Shown here one piece after another: positions 35,304 to 44,045 of a stretch of 64,000 nucleotides of DNA. The position numbers and the translations under genes are program-made. The DNA is taken from positions 310,001 through 374,000 of the forward strand of contig NZ_LRRU01000018.1 of NCBI RefSeq assembly GCF_001641615.1, written 5' to 3'. The notes under the pieces were generated by a model. That model searched no databases, was not told the origin of the DNA, and worked only from the letters and a program-made list of their open reading frames with translations. Source of the stretch: Pseudoalteromonas gelatinilytica (GTDB taxonomy: Bacteria; Pseudomonadota; Gammaproteobacteria; Enterobacterales; Alteromonadaceae). The stretch's first letter is position 1. Every line of letters starts with the position of its first letter.

Positions 35304-38300
35304 TTAGAACTTGAAGTTAAACGACAGCTGCACGCGACGTGGGCTGTAGTAGTTACGATACTCACCAAAGGTTTCTGACGAGACATAAGGGTTATTGTTA
35401 TAACCTGTTTGACGGTCAAATACGTTAAAGATATCAGCGCGGAATTGTAATTCCATGTCACCTGAGAATCTAAAGTCTTGGGTGTAGTTTAAGTCAAGTT
35501 GCCAATGGCTTGGGCTACGACGACTACCTGCAGGCTCGCTGTAGCGCGTGGTGCCACTTGAGTAACCGTAGATTGAACCATCCCATGCTTCCCAAGGTTT
35601 ACCCGACTGGAATACAAAGTATGCACCGATGTTCGCATCCCATGGCACAGTGTAGTAACCATACACTTTTACTTTATGCGGTTTATCACCTGATAGTGTG
35701 CCGTATTTGTAATCCCAAGGGTAACGACCGCGGCCATCACCATAGTTCGATGAACCAATGAAGGTATTAGCATCTGTTGTTGCGGTAGTGTTATCTTGGT
35801 CGAAGTTACCGTAATAATGACTCCAAACATAAGAAGCATTGATGTAGCTGTTTTCACCTAAGTATTCAGCTTCGATGCTAGCTTCCCAATATTTAGTCTC
35901 ACCACCATCTACTTCAGCGATAACATAAGATGAACCACCAATTTCATTACGGATCTCATCTAGGTTATCGACATATAAACCTTTGTCTGCAATATGTTGT
36001 GGCACGCCTTCAGCATCAACACCAGAGTAGTCAGTTAAGCGCGCATTATTTGGCATATCTTCCCAGAAATGCGACGCCTTACGGTGACGTACGTGAGCAC
36101 GTAACACTAAATCAGAACCCACATATTTAGTGGTACCAAGTGTAAACTCTTTGATTTGACGAGGTGTTAAGTCATCAGCAAATACTTTACCTGATGAACC
36201 TTGGCGCGGCTCTGCATAAATTACGTTACCCGCTTCATCAAATTCAACTTCAATTTCGGCACGGGTATTACGGTCCCAAGATGCAGCACGTGCAAGAGAG
36301 CTTGCTTCAGGGTTATACATTGAGAAGTTTGCAAATACTGAGTCTTGATCTGCATAATTCCAAGTTGCACCTAAACGCGGTTGGATCATATCTGACCAAT
36401 CTGTTTGGTACATTTTGTACTTTTCGCCAGGTGCTAATTCATAGCCCGAGATGGTACCAGATGCCGATTTAAGACCTTGGCCATACCAAGTATCGCGGCT
36501 CACCAACACACCGATGTTGTAAGTCCAATCACCTACTTCAATGGTATCGTTGATTTCGAAGTTCAGCGTTTCCATTTCTGAGTTGATAGCAGAAACGGCG
36601 TCTTCACCAGCAACTAAGCTCATTTGTTGCACGCGAGCACGGTAAATAACTGGTGCTGAGCTGCCTTCTTCTAAGCTCTCGTCGAGGCCGCCAACATAAG
36701 AGATGCTACCCCAACCATTTGAAAGGCGAGACAGTACTTCTTTACCTTCTTTCCATTCGCCACCTACATGTAACGTGTGGTAAGTATCGCCCCAGCTAAA
36801 TTCATGCTCTAGGTTTAACTCGAAGCTATCACGGTAGAAGTCGATATTATCGTATTGGTAATACGCACCAACACCACCACCGCCAAGCAATTCGCCGTTT
36901 TCAGTATAACCGTATTGTGCAATTAGAGGTGCAGCGCCTGCATTAAATGCAGCAATTTGCTCTGCTGTGTAGTTATCATCAGCATCTAATAAGCTTGGTA
37001 CACTGAAGTAACCCATTTCAGCGAGATTGCTGATGTCTAGTTGACCCGTTAACGATGGCACTACAGATAACTCTGTATCTGGCGTGGTACCAGACTCAAG
37101 TTCAAATTTACTGTATTGGAATGAAAGGGTTGTTGCGTCACCTAAAATCCATGAACCATCTAATGTAAAGATATCTTGGTTGGCTATATCACCTGCAGAG
37201 ACGCTGTCTGTTTCGTAAGCGCCAATTGAGCGACCTTCGATGGTTTTTTCTGAGGTACGCTGTGAAATATTAATTAAAATATCGTCTGTTGGTGCCCAAG
37301 TTAACTTACCAAAGTATTCATCACGAACACTCTTATAGTCTTTTACTTCACCATACGCGGTATCTTTATTGGTTCGAGTTTCTTCAGGACGAAAATAAGA
37401 AGTGTAGAAGTATAAAGTGTCTTCAATAAGTGGGCCGCCTAAACTCGCTGTAAGCCAGCTTTTATCAAGCTCATAGCTTTCTTGACCTGTCGGAGTCGCC
37501 ACTAAACTTTTAGGTTGAACTTTGTATTCAACATTACCGTGGAATTCGTCAGTACCTGATTTTGATACGGTGTTGATTGAGAAGCCACCTGAACGGTTAA
37601 AACCAACCGCTTTTGCACCACCACGGTCCATAGTTACGTATGCAACGTCATGGGTTGATGGCTCTGATGCTAAGTTACCAAACATAGGGAGTGAAACATC
37701 AACACCATCGAAACCGTAAGAGTTATCAACACCAGAACCACCGGCTGATGGGCCAAGAGTTGCGTTTTCAGATAGTTCAACACCCGGTACTAGTTTTAAT
37801 AGGTCGCGGTAATCTTGACCAACTGGCACGCTGTTGATTGCTTCTTCACCTAATGAGTTAGTGAGTGCAGATTTACCTTCACGGAATAACTTACTGCCAG
37901 TTACTGTGATTACTTCAACATTTTCTTTAGCGCCACCCATTGTGACATTTAAGCTTGATGTTTGTTCAAGTAAAACATCCACAGTCATGGTTTGAGTTAC
38001 ACCGTTTTTATCGGTGAAAGTCAGTTCATAAGTACCTGGTTTTAGCTGCGGTAAGTCGTAGCTACCATCTTCGCGGGTAACGACGGTACGTGCTTTTGGC
38101 ATCACGCTACTTTTTGCTGTAACGGTGATCCCCGCCAGTGACTGCTGCGCTTCAGGTGATGATACTTTACCTTTGATGCTACCAGTTAGATTTGCAAAGG
38201 CTGGTGCGCTGGCGAGTGCCGCGGCCATAACAACACCGGTTAAGGCTGTTTTCTTTGCGCGAAGTGCATTGTTAGTCGCTTTGGCTATATAGCTCATTGC

Positions 38301-38324
38301 GAGTGTGGATGCATGTTGTTTCAT
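35304..38324 (-). CDS. Oar-like TonB-dependent outer-membrane receptor
   Basis: A 1006-residue receptor. Signal peptide (to about residue 44, ASAPAFA), an N-terminal carboxypeptidase-regulatory-like beta-sandwich (GSIKGKVSSPEAQQSLAGIT to PGTYELTFTD), a plug region (EVITVTGSKLFREGKSALTN, DYRDLLKLVPGVEL) and a long beta-barrel ending in the outer-membrane C-terminal Phe (FNFKF). The Oar-type architecture takes up large ligands such as oligosaccharides or peptides. Between namZ and the MurR-like regulator its cargo is probably peptidoglycan fragments; this is inference. Confidence 0.88.
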   Translation of the reverse strand: MKQHASTLAMSYIAKATNNALRAKKTALTGVVMAAALASAPAFANLTGSIKGKVSSPEAQQSLAGITVTAKSSVMPKARTVVTREDGSYDLPQLKPGTYELTFTDKNGVTQTMTVDVLLEQTSSLNVTMGGAKENVEVITVTGSKLFREGKSALTNSLGEEAINSVPVGQDYRDLLKLVPGVELSENATLGPSAGGSGVDNSYGFDGVDVSLPMFGNLASEPSTHDVAYVTMDRGGAKAVGFNRSGGFSINTVSKSGTDEFHGNVEYKVQPKSLVATPTGQESYELDKSWLTASLGGPLIEDTLYFYTSYFRPEETRTNKDTAYGEVKDYKSVRDEYFGKLTWAPTDDILINISQRTSEKTIEGRSIGAYETDSVSAGDIANQDIFTLDGSWILGDATTLSFQYSKFELESGTTPDTELSVVPSLTGQLDISNLAEMGYFSVPSLLDADDNYTAEQIAAFNAGAAPLIAQYGYTENGELLGGGGVGAYYQYDNIDFYRDSFELNLEHEFSWGDTYHTLHVGGEWKEGKEVLSRLSNGWGSISYVGGLDESLEEGSSAPVIYRARVQQMSLVAGEDAVSAINSEMETLNFEINDTIEVGDWTYNIGVLVSRDTWYGQGLKSASGTISGYELAPGEKYKMYQTDWSDMIQPRLGATWNYADQDSVFANFSMYNPEASSLARAASWDRNTRAEIEVEFDEAGNVIYAEPRQGSSGKVFADDLTPRQIKEFTLGTTKYVGSDLVLRAHVRHRKASHFWEDMPNNARLTDYSGVDAEGVPQHIADKGLYVDNLDEIRNEIGGSSYVIAEVDGGETKYWEASIEAEYLGENSYINASYVWSHYYGNFDQDNTTATTDANTFIGSSNYGDGRGRYPWDYKYGTLSGDKPHKVKVYGYYTVPWDANIGAYFVFQSGKPWEAWDGSIYGYSSGTTRYSEPAGSRRSPSHWQLDLNYTQDFRFSGDMELQFRADIFNVFDRQTGYNNNPYVSSETFGEYRNYYSPRRVQLSFNFKF

Positions 38325-38702
38325 TGTTTCCCGTCCTTATATTTATATGCTTTGATGGACTACTTACCCAATTGAGACTTATGAACTTTAAAATTATGTT
38401 GCCCATATATTAAACAGGTGTTATTGGGTGTGGTCAAGAATATTTTTTTATTTAAAGGTGTGTTTTTAGGAATAAAATATATAACCCATTTTAGGTAAAG
38501 TTCAGTAATGGCTTGCTTTAGCTGGGTGCTAAATTATTGGTTGGAGAATTTTGTAAGAAATTATGACTTTTTAGTCAGTCGCTTATCGCAATTATTTAAA
38601 GGCTTAGAGGGCAAAGGGACGTGGTAAACAGCATCTGAAAATTAGACACAAAAAAAGCAGCTTAAGCTGCTTTTTAAAATTTATATATCATCAACCAAGA
38701 AA
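38325..38702. other. Spacer between TonB receptor and RpiR regulator
   Basis: A 378-bp A+T-rich spacer. It contains the receptor promoter region, a weak operator-like match AGGAATAAAATATATAA at 38468-38484 (12 of 17 positions of the 30088 palindrome), and the regulator's terminator at 38652-38675. No gene is seen. Confidence 0.55.
38652..38675. terminator. Perfect-palindrome bidirectional terminator
   Basis: AAAAAGCAGCTT is followed directly by its complement AAGCTGCTTTTT. It ends the minus-strand RpiR gene. Confidence 0.88.
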
Positions 38703-39548
38703 TTAGTTATTCTTAAATTCGCCAACAACTTCATTAGAATGTTCTAGTAACTTACGACCTTGGCGGCTCGACTGTGTTAGAGCAATAAACAAAATATCAA
38801 TGACAAAATCTTGCGCCGTACGCGCTAAAATCGATGATAAACGCACAGACTCGCCTTCAGCAACCGAGTAAAGTTTTACATCAGCCGAGTCGGCAACAAG
38901 GCTGCTGCCAAATTTAGTCACTGAGATCACCGAGCTTGAATTTTTCTTAGCTTGTTTAACAACTTCGGCAATTTCGCGAGTCATACCTGACTCACTTATC
39001 GCGATGACCAAGTCACCTTTAGAAAAGGTCGCAACATACGCAAGTTGTGCATGACCATCTGGTTCTGCAATTGCAGGCATACCGAGTTTTTGTAATTTAT
39101 AAGAAAAATCTTTTGCAACCAGCGCTGAGCCACCTAAACCACAAATCAGAATACGTTTTGCTGATTTTAATAGCTCTACCGCTTTTTCGACTGCCGGCGC
39201 TTCGTTGAGGTTTTTGGTTTCGGTTAACACCGCCAATTTACTGCTTAATAGTTTTTCGGCGATTTGCTCTAGCGAGTCATTCAGAGTGATCTTGCCATGT
39301 AGCTTAGGTTCGCTGCTTTCATCGTTAAGGGCATCAATTACTGCAAGTTTAAAAGCAGGGAAGCCTTTATAACCTAACTTTTGCGAAAACTTCACCACAC
39401 TTGATTGGCTTACACCAACCACTTTTGCTAGTTCAACCGATGATAAATTACGAATCGCATTCGCAGAATTTAACGTAAAGTCAGCAAGCTTAGCTTCGCT
39501 GCTCGATAGAGATTGGCGTAAGGCTTTAATTTTTACAAAAGTAGACAT
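38703..39548 (-). CDS. RpiR-family regulator, MurR-like
   Basis: A 281-residue transcription factor with an N-terminal RpiR helix-turn-helix (LSSVELAKVVGVSQSSVVKF, about residues 35-55) and a C-terminal SIS sugar-phosphate-binding domain (ICGLGGSALVAKDFSYKLQK, AISESGMTREIAEV). E. coli MurR represses murQP and responds to MurNAc-6-P; the same role is likely here. The ATG at 39548 (MSTFVKIKAL) is preferred; a GTG three codons upstream is possible. It is divergent from the AmiD-YfeW gene, with TGGAATA half-sites between them. Confidence 0.88.
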   Translation of the reverse strand: MSTFVKIKALRQSLSSSEAKLADFTLNSANAIRNLSSVELAKVVGVSQSSVVKFSQKLGYKGFPAFKLAVIDALNDESSEPKLHGKITLNDSLEQIAEKLLSSKLAVLTETKNLNEAPAVEKAVELLKSAKRILICGLGGSALVAKDFSYKLQKLGMPAIAEPDGHAQLAYVATFSKGDLVIAISESGMTREIAEVVKQAKKNSSSVISVTKFGSSLVADSADVKLYSVAEGESVRLSSILARTAQDFVIDILFIALTQSSRQGRKLLEHSNEVVGEFKNN

Positions 39549-39671
39549 AGGGCTCACTTTGTTTGCTTAACTTAGTCAAAACGCAAAGCGATGGTTCTAT
39601 TATAAACACAGGGCTTGGGCGCATTGTTTGCTTAACACGACGACTTATTTTTGTTTTAGCAGACCTAAGTT

Positions 39672-39717
39672 TGGAATATTTTTCTTAATTTAGATGGAAT
39701 AATATAGTTTTATTCCA
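39672..39717. promoter_or_regulatory. Cluster of TGGAATA half-sites between regulator and AmiD-YfeW gene
   Basis: TGGAATA at 39672-39678, TGGAATAATATA from 39695, and TATTCCA at 39711-39717. The last two form an inverted repeat with 9-base spacing, versus 3 in the 30088 site. The position allows control of both divergent genes. The rest of the 337-bp spacer (39549-39885) shows no gene. Confidence 0.6.
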
Positions 39718-39885
39718 TAATAGATACAACACTAATTATTGAGATAGCTCTATTTTTAGTAACTTAGCGATAATGTATGCTTTTTATTCTTTAATTGTGA
39801 AATAAAATATTTTACATGTTAAGTGGGTGTTGCTACTGTATTGTTGAGAATCGTCAACGCTTAAATCATCAGGTATGAATCTGTT

Positions 39886-42333
39886 ATGAGTTTTACCCCT
39901 TTGAAAACGTTACTTAAACAGCTGTGTTATCTCAGTAGTGCGGTATTATTAGTAAGCTGTGCCAGTAATCCATATACATACACACAATCAGCTAATTACA
40001 GCCATCGTGTTAAGTTTTTAGTGATGCATTACACCGCCATTGATTACGAAAAATCAATGCGTGCGCTCGTGGATGAAGGGGGCTTAAGTTCACATTATTT
40101 ATTACCTGAATCAGGCGATCCTAGTTATCCAAAAGACGATTTAGAAATTATTCAGCTGGTTGATGAAAAAGATAGAGCATGGCACGCCGGACGCAGTTTT
40201 TGGCAAGGCCGAGAAGATTTAAATGACCATTCAATTGGTATTGAAATAGTGAATGTACCAAGCTGTCATATTCCTGAGCAAGCAAACCTTGCGATGGAAA
40301 ATGACGCCAGTAAGTTATGTATTTTTCCAGACTATGATGCCAAACAAATTGAGCTACTAATCGAGCTAAGCAAAGATATTCTTGCTCGGAACCCAGATAT
40401 CGGCCCAACTCAAGTTATTGGCCATTCGGATATTGCCCCAAGCCGTAAGAACGATCCAGGTCCGCGTTTTCCTTGGTTTCAACTGTATAAAGCAGGTATC
40501 GGTGCGTGGTATGAAAGCGACACCGTTGATAAGTATTGGCAGCTATTTAGTTCATCAAAGCCTTCTGTTGAGTTAATGCAAAAAGCATTGCGCAGTTACG
40601 GCTATGAGGTGATTGCAACAGGTCAGCTTGACTCGCAAACGCTCGATGCCTTAAGTGCTTTTCAAATGCACTTTTTGCCTTGGCATGTAAGTGGCAATAG
40701 TGATGCAAGAAGTGCCGCTGTGCTTTTTGCGTTATTAGATAAATACTTTCCTAAAAAGAGTGAGCGGTTATTTAAAGAATATCAGCAGCAACAGCAAGCG
40801 GTTGAGCCAGCGCCAAAAACACTGGCCAATGCACAAGTTGTAGCGCGTATTCCAGCACTTGATCCGAGTAGTCGCGCGCTTGTTAACGACAGGGGCACAT
40901 TTACTGCCTATAAAGGTCGCGGTGAAATCATCATTGAAAACCAAGATGCAACCAGTGCTAATATTTTCATAAATGGTGAAAAAATTAATATTGCCTCACC
41001 ATTAACAGCCGAAAAAATATATCAATACAGTTTGGCTAAACGCACCCGCGATGGCATTAACACCTATAAAGTAGAAAATGTATTGCCAGAAGGGGCAAGT
41101 TTAACCCTGCGTTTTCCTTACCCAACGCTTGATAAAAACAGCGCTCAAAAGCGTTTTAGTGCCGTTGATGAGTTAATTAATCAAGAGATTAAAGAGGGCT
41201 TTCCGGGCGCGGTACTTGCCGTTGTTAAAGATGGCAAGTTGATTAAACTAAGCCATTATGGCGCAGCTAAAAAGTACCATGCTGATGGCAGTGAGCTGAA
41301 AACCCCACAAGCTATGCAAAACGATACCTTGTTTGATATAGCCTCAAATTCAAAAATGTTTGCCACTAACTTTGCGCTGATGAAGCTTGCCAGCGAAGGG
41401 AAACTCGACGTAGAAAAGCCACTGTTTTATTACCTACCAGAATTTAGGGGCAGTGGCCGTGAGCAGCGCTTAGTAAAAGATTTACTCACCCACAGTGCAG
41501 GTTACCCAGCCGTGGTCGATTTTCATCGTAAAGACAATAAATTTGGTGAGCGTTTTTTTTCTCAAAACAGCCTACGTACTAAAAACCTGCTATTAACTGG
41601 CGTCCCTTTTGTGGCTGGTCGGAACGTAAAACACCTATATTCTGATATCGATTATATGTTGCTTGGTGTGCTGGTAGAGCGTATTAGTGGCATGGCGCTC
41701 GATACCTATGTTGAGAGCCAAATTTATCAGCCACTTGGTTTAACGCATACGGTTTATAATCCATTGCAAAAAGGCTTTTTAGCTTCACACATTGCCGCCA
41801 CAGAGATTAATGGCAATACCCGAGGTGGTCGCATCGAATTTGAAAATATTCGAACCGATGTACTGCAAGGTGAAGTACATGATGAAAAAGCGTTTTATGC
41901 TTTAGGTGGCGTAGCAGGGCATGCCGGGCTTTTTAGTACTGCCGGTGATTTATCCGTGCTTATGCAGGTGTTACTCAATGGTGGTGGCTACGACAACAAG
42001 CAAATTTTTACGCCACAAGTACTTGAGCAATTTACAAACTCCCAAGCAAGTGATGAGACCTATGGTTTAGGTTGGCGACGCGCGGGGCATCAAGCACGTA
42101 AATGGCATTTCGGCCCTTATGCCAGCCCGCGGGCTTTTGGTCATACTGGCTGGACAGGCACGGTGACCGTTATTGATCCTGAGTACGACCTTGCTATTGT
42201 GCTACTAACCAACGCGCGCCATACCCCAATTGAAGGGTCGCAAGAAAATTACGAGTTTGTCGGCAAGCGTTTCGAAACGGGTAAGTATGGCTCTGTTATC
42301 TCACTGATTTATGAGAGTATATTAAATCACTAG
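39886..42333 (+). CDS. AmiD-type amidase fused to YfeW-type serine DD-peptidase, lipoprotein
   Basis: An 815-residue lipoprotein (LLVSC, C25). Domains in order: N-acetylmuramoyl-L-alanine amidase type 2 (H48 in LVMHYTA, then LSSHYLLPE, WHAGRSFW, SIGIEIVN, GHSDIAPSRKNDPGP); a PG-binding-like helical segment (about 225-300); a linker; and a serine beta-lactamase/PBP domain with S487-N-S-K490, YSDIDYMLLG and HTG at 753-755. E. coli encodes these as AmiD and YfeW (PBP4B); yfeW there belongs to the murQP region. The fusion would cut the MurNAc-L-Ala bond and terminal D-Ala in one outer-membrane enzyme. Confidence 0.9.
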   Translation: MSFTPLKTLLKQLCYLSSAVLLVSCASNPYTYTQSANYSHRVKFLVMHYTAIDYEKSMRALVDEGGLSSHYLLPESGDPSYPKDDLEIIQLVDEKDRAWHAGRSFWQGREDLNDHSIGIEIVNVPSCHIPEQANLAMENDASKLCIFPDYDAKQIELLIELSKDILARNPDIGPTQVIGHSDIAPSRKNDPGPRFPWFQLYKAGIGAWYESDTVDKYWQLFSSSKPSVELMQKALRSYGYEVIATGQLDSQTLDALSAFQMHFLPWHVSGNSDARSAAVLFALLDKYFPKKSERLFKEYQQQQQAVEPAPKTLANAQVVARIPALDPSSRALVNDRGTFTAYKGRGEIIIENQDATSANIFINGEKINIASPLTAEKIYQYSLAKRTRDGINTYKVENVLPEGASLTLRFPYPTLDKNSAQKRFSAVDELINQEIKEGFPGAVLAVVKDGKLIKLSHYGAAKKYHADGSELKTPQAMQNDTLFDIASNSKMFATNFALMKLASEGKLDVEKPLFYYLPEFRGSGREQRLVKDLLTHSAGYPAVVDFHRKDNKFGERFFSQNSLRTKNLLLTGVPFVAGRNVKHLYSDIDYMLLGVLVERISGMALDTYVESQIYQPLGLTHTVYNPLQKGFLASHIAATEINGNTRGGRIEFENIRTDVLQGEVHDEKAFYALGGVAGHAGLFSTAGDLSVLMQVLLNGGGYDNKQIFTPQVLEQFTNSQASDETYGLGWRRAGHQARKWHFGPYASPRAFGHTGWTGTVTVIDPEYDLAIVLLTNARHTPIEGSQENYEFVGKRFETGKYGSVISLIYESILNH

Positions 42334-42427
42334 TCGAATTAAGTTGAGTTTGGTGGCAAAGCCATTAAGCTTAGCGAGTTTTCGCATAATAAAAATAAAA
42401 TGTTGTTCTTAATTTAAAAGGGTTTTT

Positions 42428-43804
42428 ATGTCTTGGTATTCAATTTTACCACCCTTGATTGCTATCTTAATTGTGTTTTGGCGCAAAGAAGTGATCATGG
42501 CGTTATTGGTCGCGGTTGCGTCGTCTGAGTTTTTACTTGCTCTGAATGGTGAAGGTAATACCTTGTTTTTCACCTTTATTAATACTATTGAGCGAGTCAT
42601 CGAAGTTGCCAGCTCTCCTGGTAATAGCCGTATCCTTATTTTTAGTATTCTAATTGGTGCCTTACTTGCCTACATTCGTGAATCTGGCGGCGTGGCTGCG
42701 ACAGTTAATTTGCTGATGAACAAAGGGGTTGCTAAAAGTAAGCGCCAAGTCGGTTACTTAACCATGTTCTCAGGCATTGCGGTATTCATTGAATCGAACT
42801 TAAGTGTATTAACCTCGGGGATTTTATCACGTGGTTTATTCGATAAATTTAAAATGAGCCGAGCGCGCCTTGCTTACATTATCGATAGTACCAGCGCACC
42901 TGTGTGTATCTTAATTTTGCTAAATGGTTGGGGCGCCTACGTGCTCGGCCTACTTGGCAACTACGAAATGGAAGAGTCTGCGGTATCGGTATTGTGGGGC
43001 AGTATTGGTTATAACTTCTATGCCATTATCACCTTACTTATCGTGTTCTACACCATTACTTTTGACAAGGTACATGGCCCGCTTAAGCAAGCTGAAGAAA
43101 ACCTAGAACAACAAGAAACAGAAGTAGCCGAAGAAGTAAAAGGTTCAAAAGCACGTTACATGCTTGTGCCACTTATCACCTTAATTGGTAGTATGGTTGG
43201 CTTTATGTTCTGGACTGGCGATGGCGATATTGCCAGCGGTAGTGGTTCTAAATCAGTGCTGTACGCAACTATTTTAGCTTGTGTTGTGGCTTACTTCTTA
43301 ATGATTAGCTCGCGCGAATTTACACACCATAAGCTGGTTGATATTGGCTTTAAAGGTATGGGTGAGTTACTGCCATTAGTGTCTATTGTATTGCTATCAC
43401 TCACTTTAGGCGCGAGCTTGAAAGACCTAGGTACAGGTGTGTTTGTAGCCGGACTAGTCGGTGATTTCTTACCTATTTACTTGGTTGTGCCAGTGCTGTT
43501 TTTAACCGGTGCGGTAATTTCATTTACCACCGGTACCTCGTGGGGCACATTCGCAATTCTTATTCCAATTGGTGTACCGCTCATTCAAGCTTTAGGGTTA
43601 CCACCTTCATTGGTCATTGCTGCTATTTTAGGTGGTGGTGTGTTTGGCGATCACTGCTCGCCAATCTCAGATACCAGCGCAGTATCGGCCATTGCATCAG
43701 GCTGTGATTTATTAACTCACGTAAAAACTCAAATGCCATACGCCTTATTCGGCGGCGCATTAACCTTCATCGCTTACCTAGTGACGAGTATTATTGTGAT
43801 ATAA
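42428..43804 (+). CDS. NhaC-family Na+/H+ antiporter-like transporter
   Basis: A 458-residue polytopic inner-membrane protein with about 11-12 helices. NhaC-type signatures include FIESNLSVLTSGILSRGLFD, IDSTSAPVCILILLNGWG, TTGTSWGTFAILIPIGVP and GGVFGDHCSPISDTSAVSAI. It lies 94 bp after the AmiD-YfeW gene and ends the cluster. It could supply sodium balance for the SSS symporter or itself move a peptide or amino acid; family members of this type are poorly characterised. A terminator follows. Confidence 0.83.
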   Translation: MSWYSILPPLIAILIVFWRKEVIMALLVAVASSEFLLALNGEGNTLFFTFINTIERVIEVASSPGNSRILIFSILIGALLAYIRESGGVAATVNLLMNKGVAKSKRQVGYLTMFSGIAVFIESNLSVLTSGILSRGLFDKFKMSRARLAYIIDSTSAPVCILILLNGWGAYVLGLLGNYEMEESAVSVLWGSIGYNFYAIITLLIVFYTITFDKVHGPLKQAEENLEQQETEVAEEVKGSKARYMLVPLITLIGSMVGFMFWTGDGDIASGSGSKSVLYATILACVVAYFLMISSREFTHHKLVDIGFKGMGELLPLVSIVLLSLTLGASLKDLGTGVFVAGLVGDFLPIYLVVPVLFLTGAVISFTTGTSWGTFAILIPIGVPLIQALGLPPSLVIAAILGGGVFGDHCSPISDTSAVSAIASGCDLLTHVKTQMPYALFGGALTFIAYLVTSIIVI

Positions 43805-43867
43805 AAGCTTTAAGCTGTAAGCCTTAAGTTATAAGTAAAAAACCACAGAGAAGTCTGTGGTTTTTTA
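43804..43867 (+). terminator. Degenerate heptamer run followed by terminator
   Basis: Five successive 7-base steps each begin AAG (AAGCTTT, AAGCTGT, AAGCCTT, AAGTTAT, AAGTAAA), a degenerate heptamer array. Then ACCACAGA pairs with TCTGTGGT around GAAG, with an A-run before and T-run after. Confidence 0.8.
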
Positions 43868-43905
43868 TTGCTTGAATTTCGATAACTCGCACATTCAAGT
43901 TTGAT

Positions 43906-43956
43906 AGCCGTCAGCCGTCAGCCGTCAGCCGTCAGCCGTCAGCCGTCAGCCGTCAG
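43906..43956 (+). repeat. Heptanucleotide tandem array, unit AGCCGTC
   Basis: Seven perfect copies of a 7-bp unit (AGCCGTC, equal by rotation to TCAGCCG). The unit shares TCAGC with the complement of the TAGCTGA array at 1771-1892 (TCAGCTA), suggesting one heptamer family with two variable positions. Confidence 0.92.
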
Positions 43957-44045
43957 AAACCATCGCGCGAAATAACTTTCACGCCTAGGTTACTCCTTTA
44001 CTCTTTCCCCTTGTAACTCGCTAACTTGTTTTAAATCTGATAGCT
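43956..44045 (+). repeat. Left copy of about 90-bp direct repeat flanking dehydrogenase plus RT region
   Basis: Starts GAAACCATCGCGCGAAATAA, contains CTTTCACGCCTA and CCTTTACTCTTTCCCCTTG, and ends AAATCTGATAGCT at the dehydrogenase stop. A closely similar copy lies in the same orientation at 54483-54570. The first part is REP-like. Confidence 0.8.
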
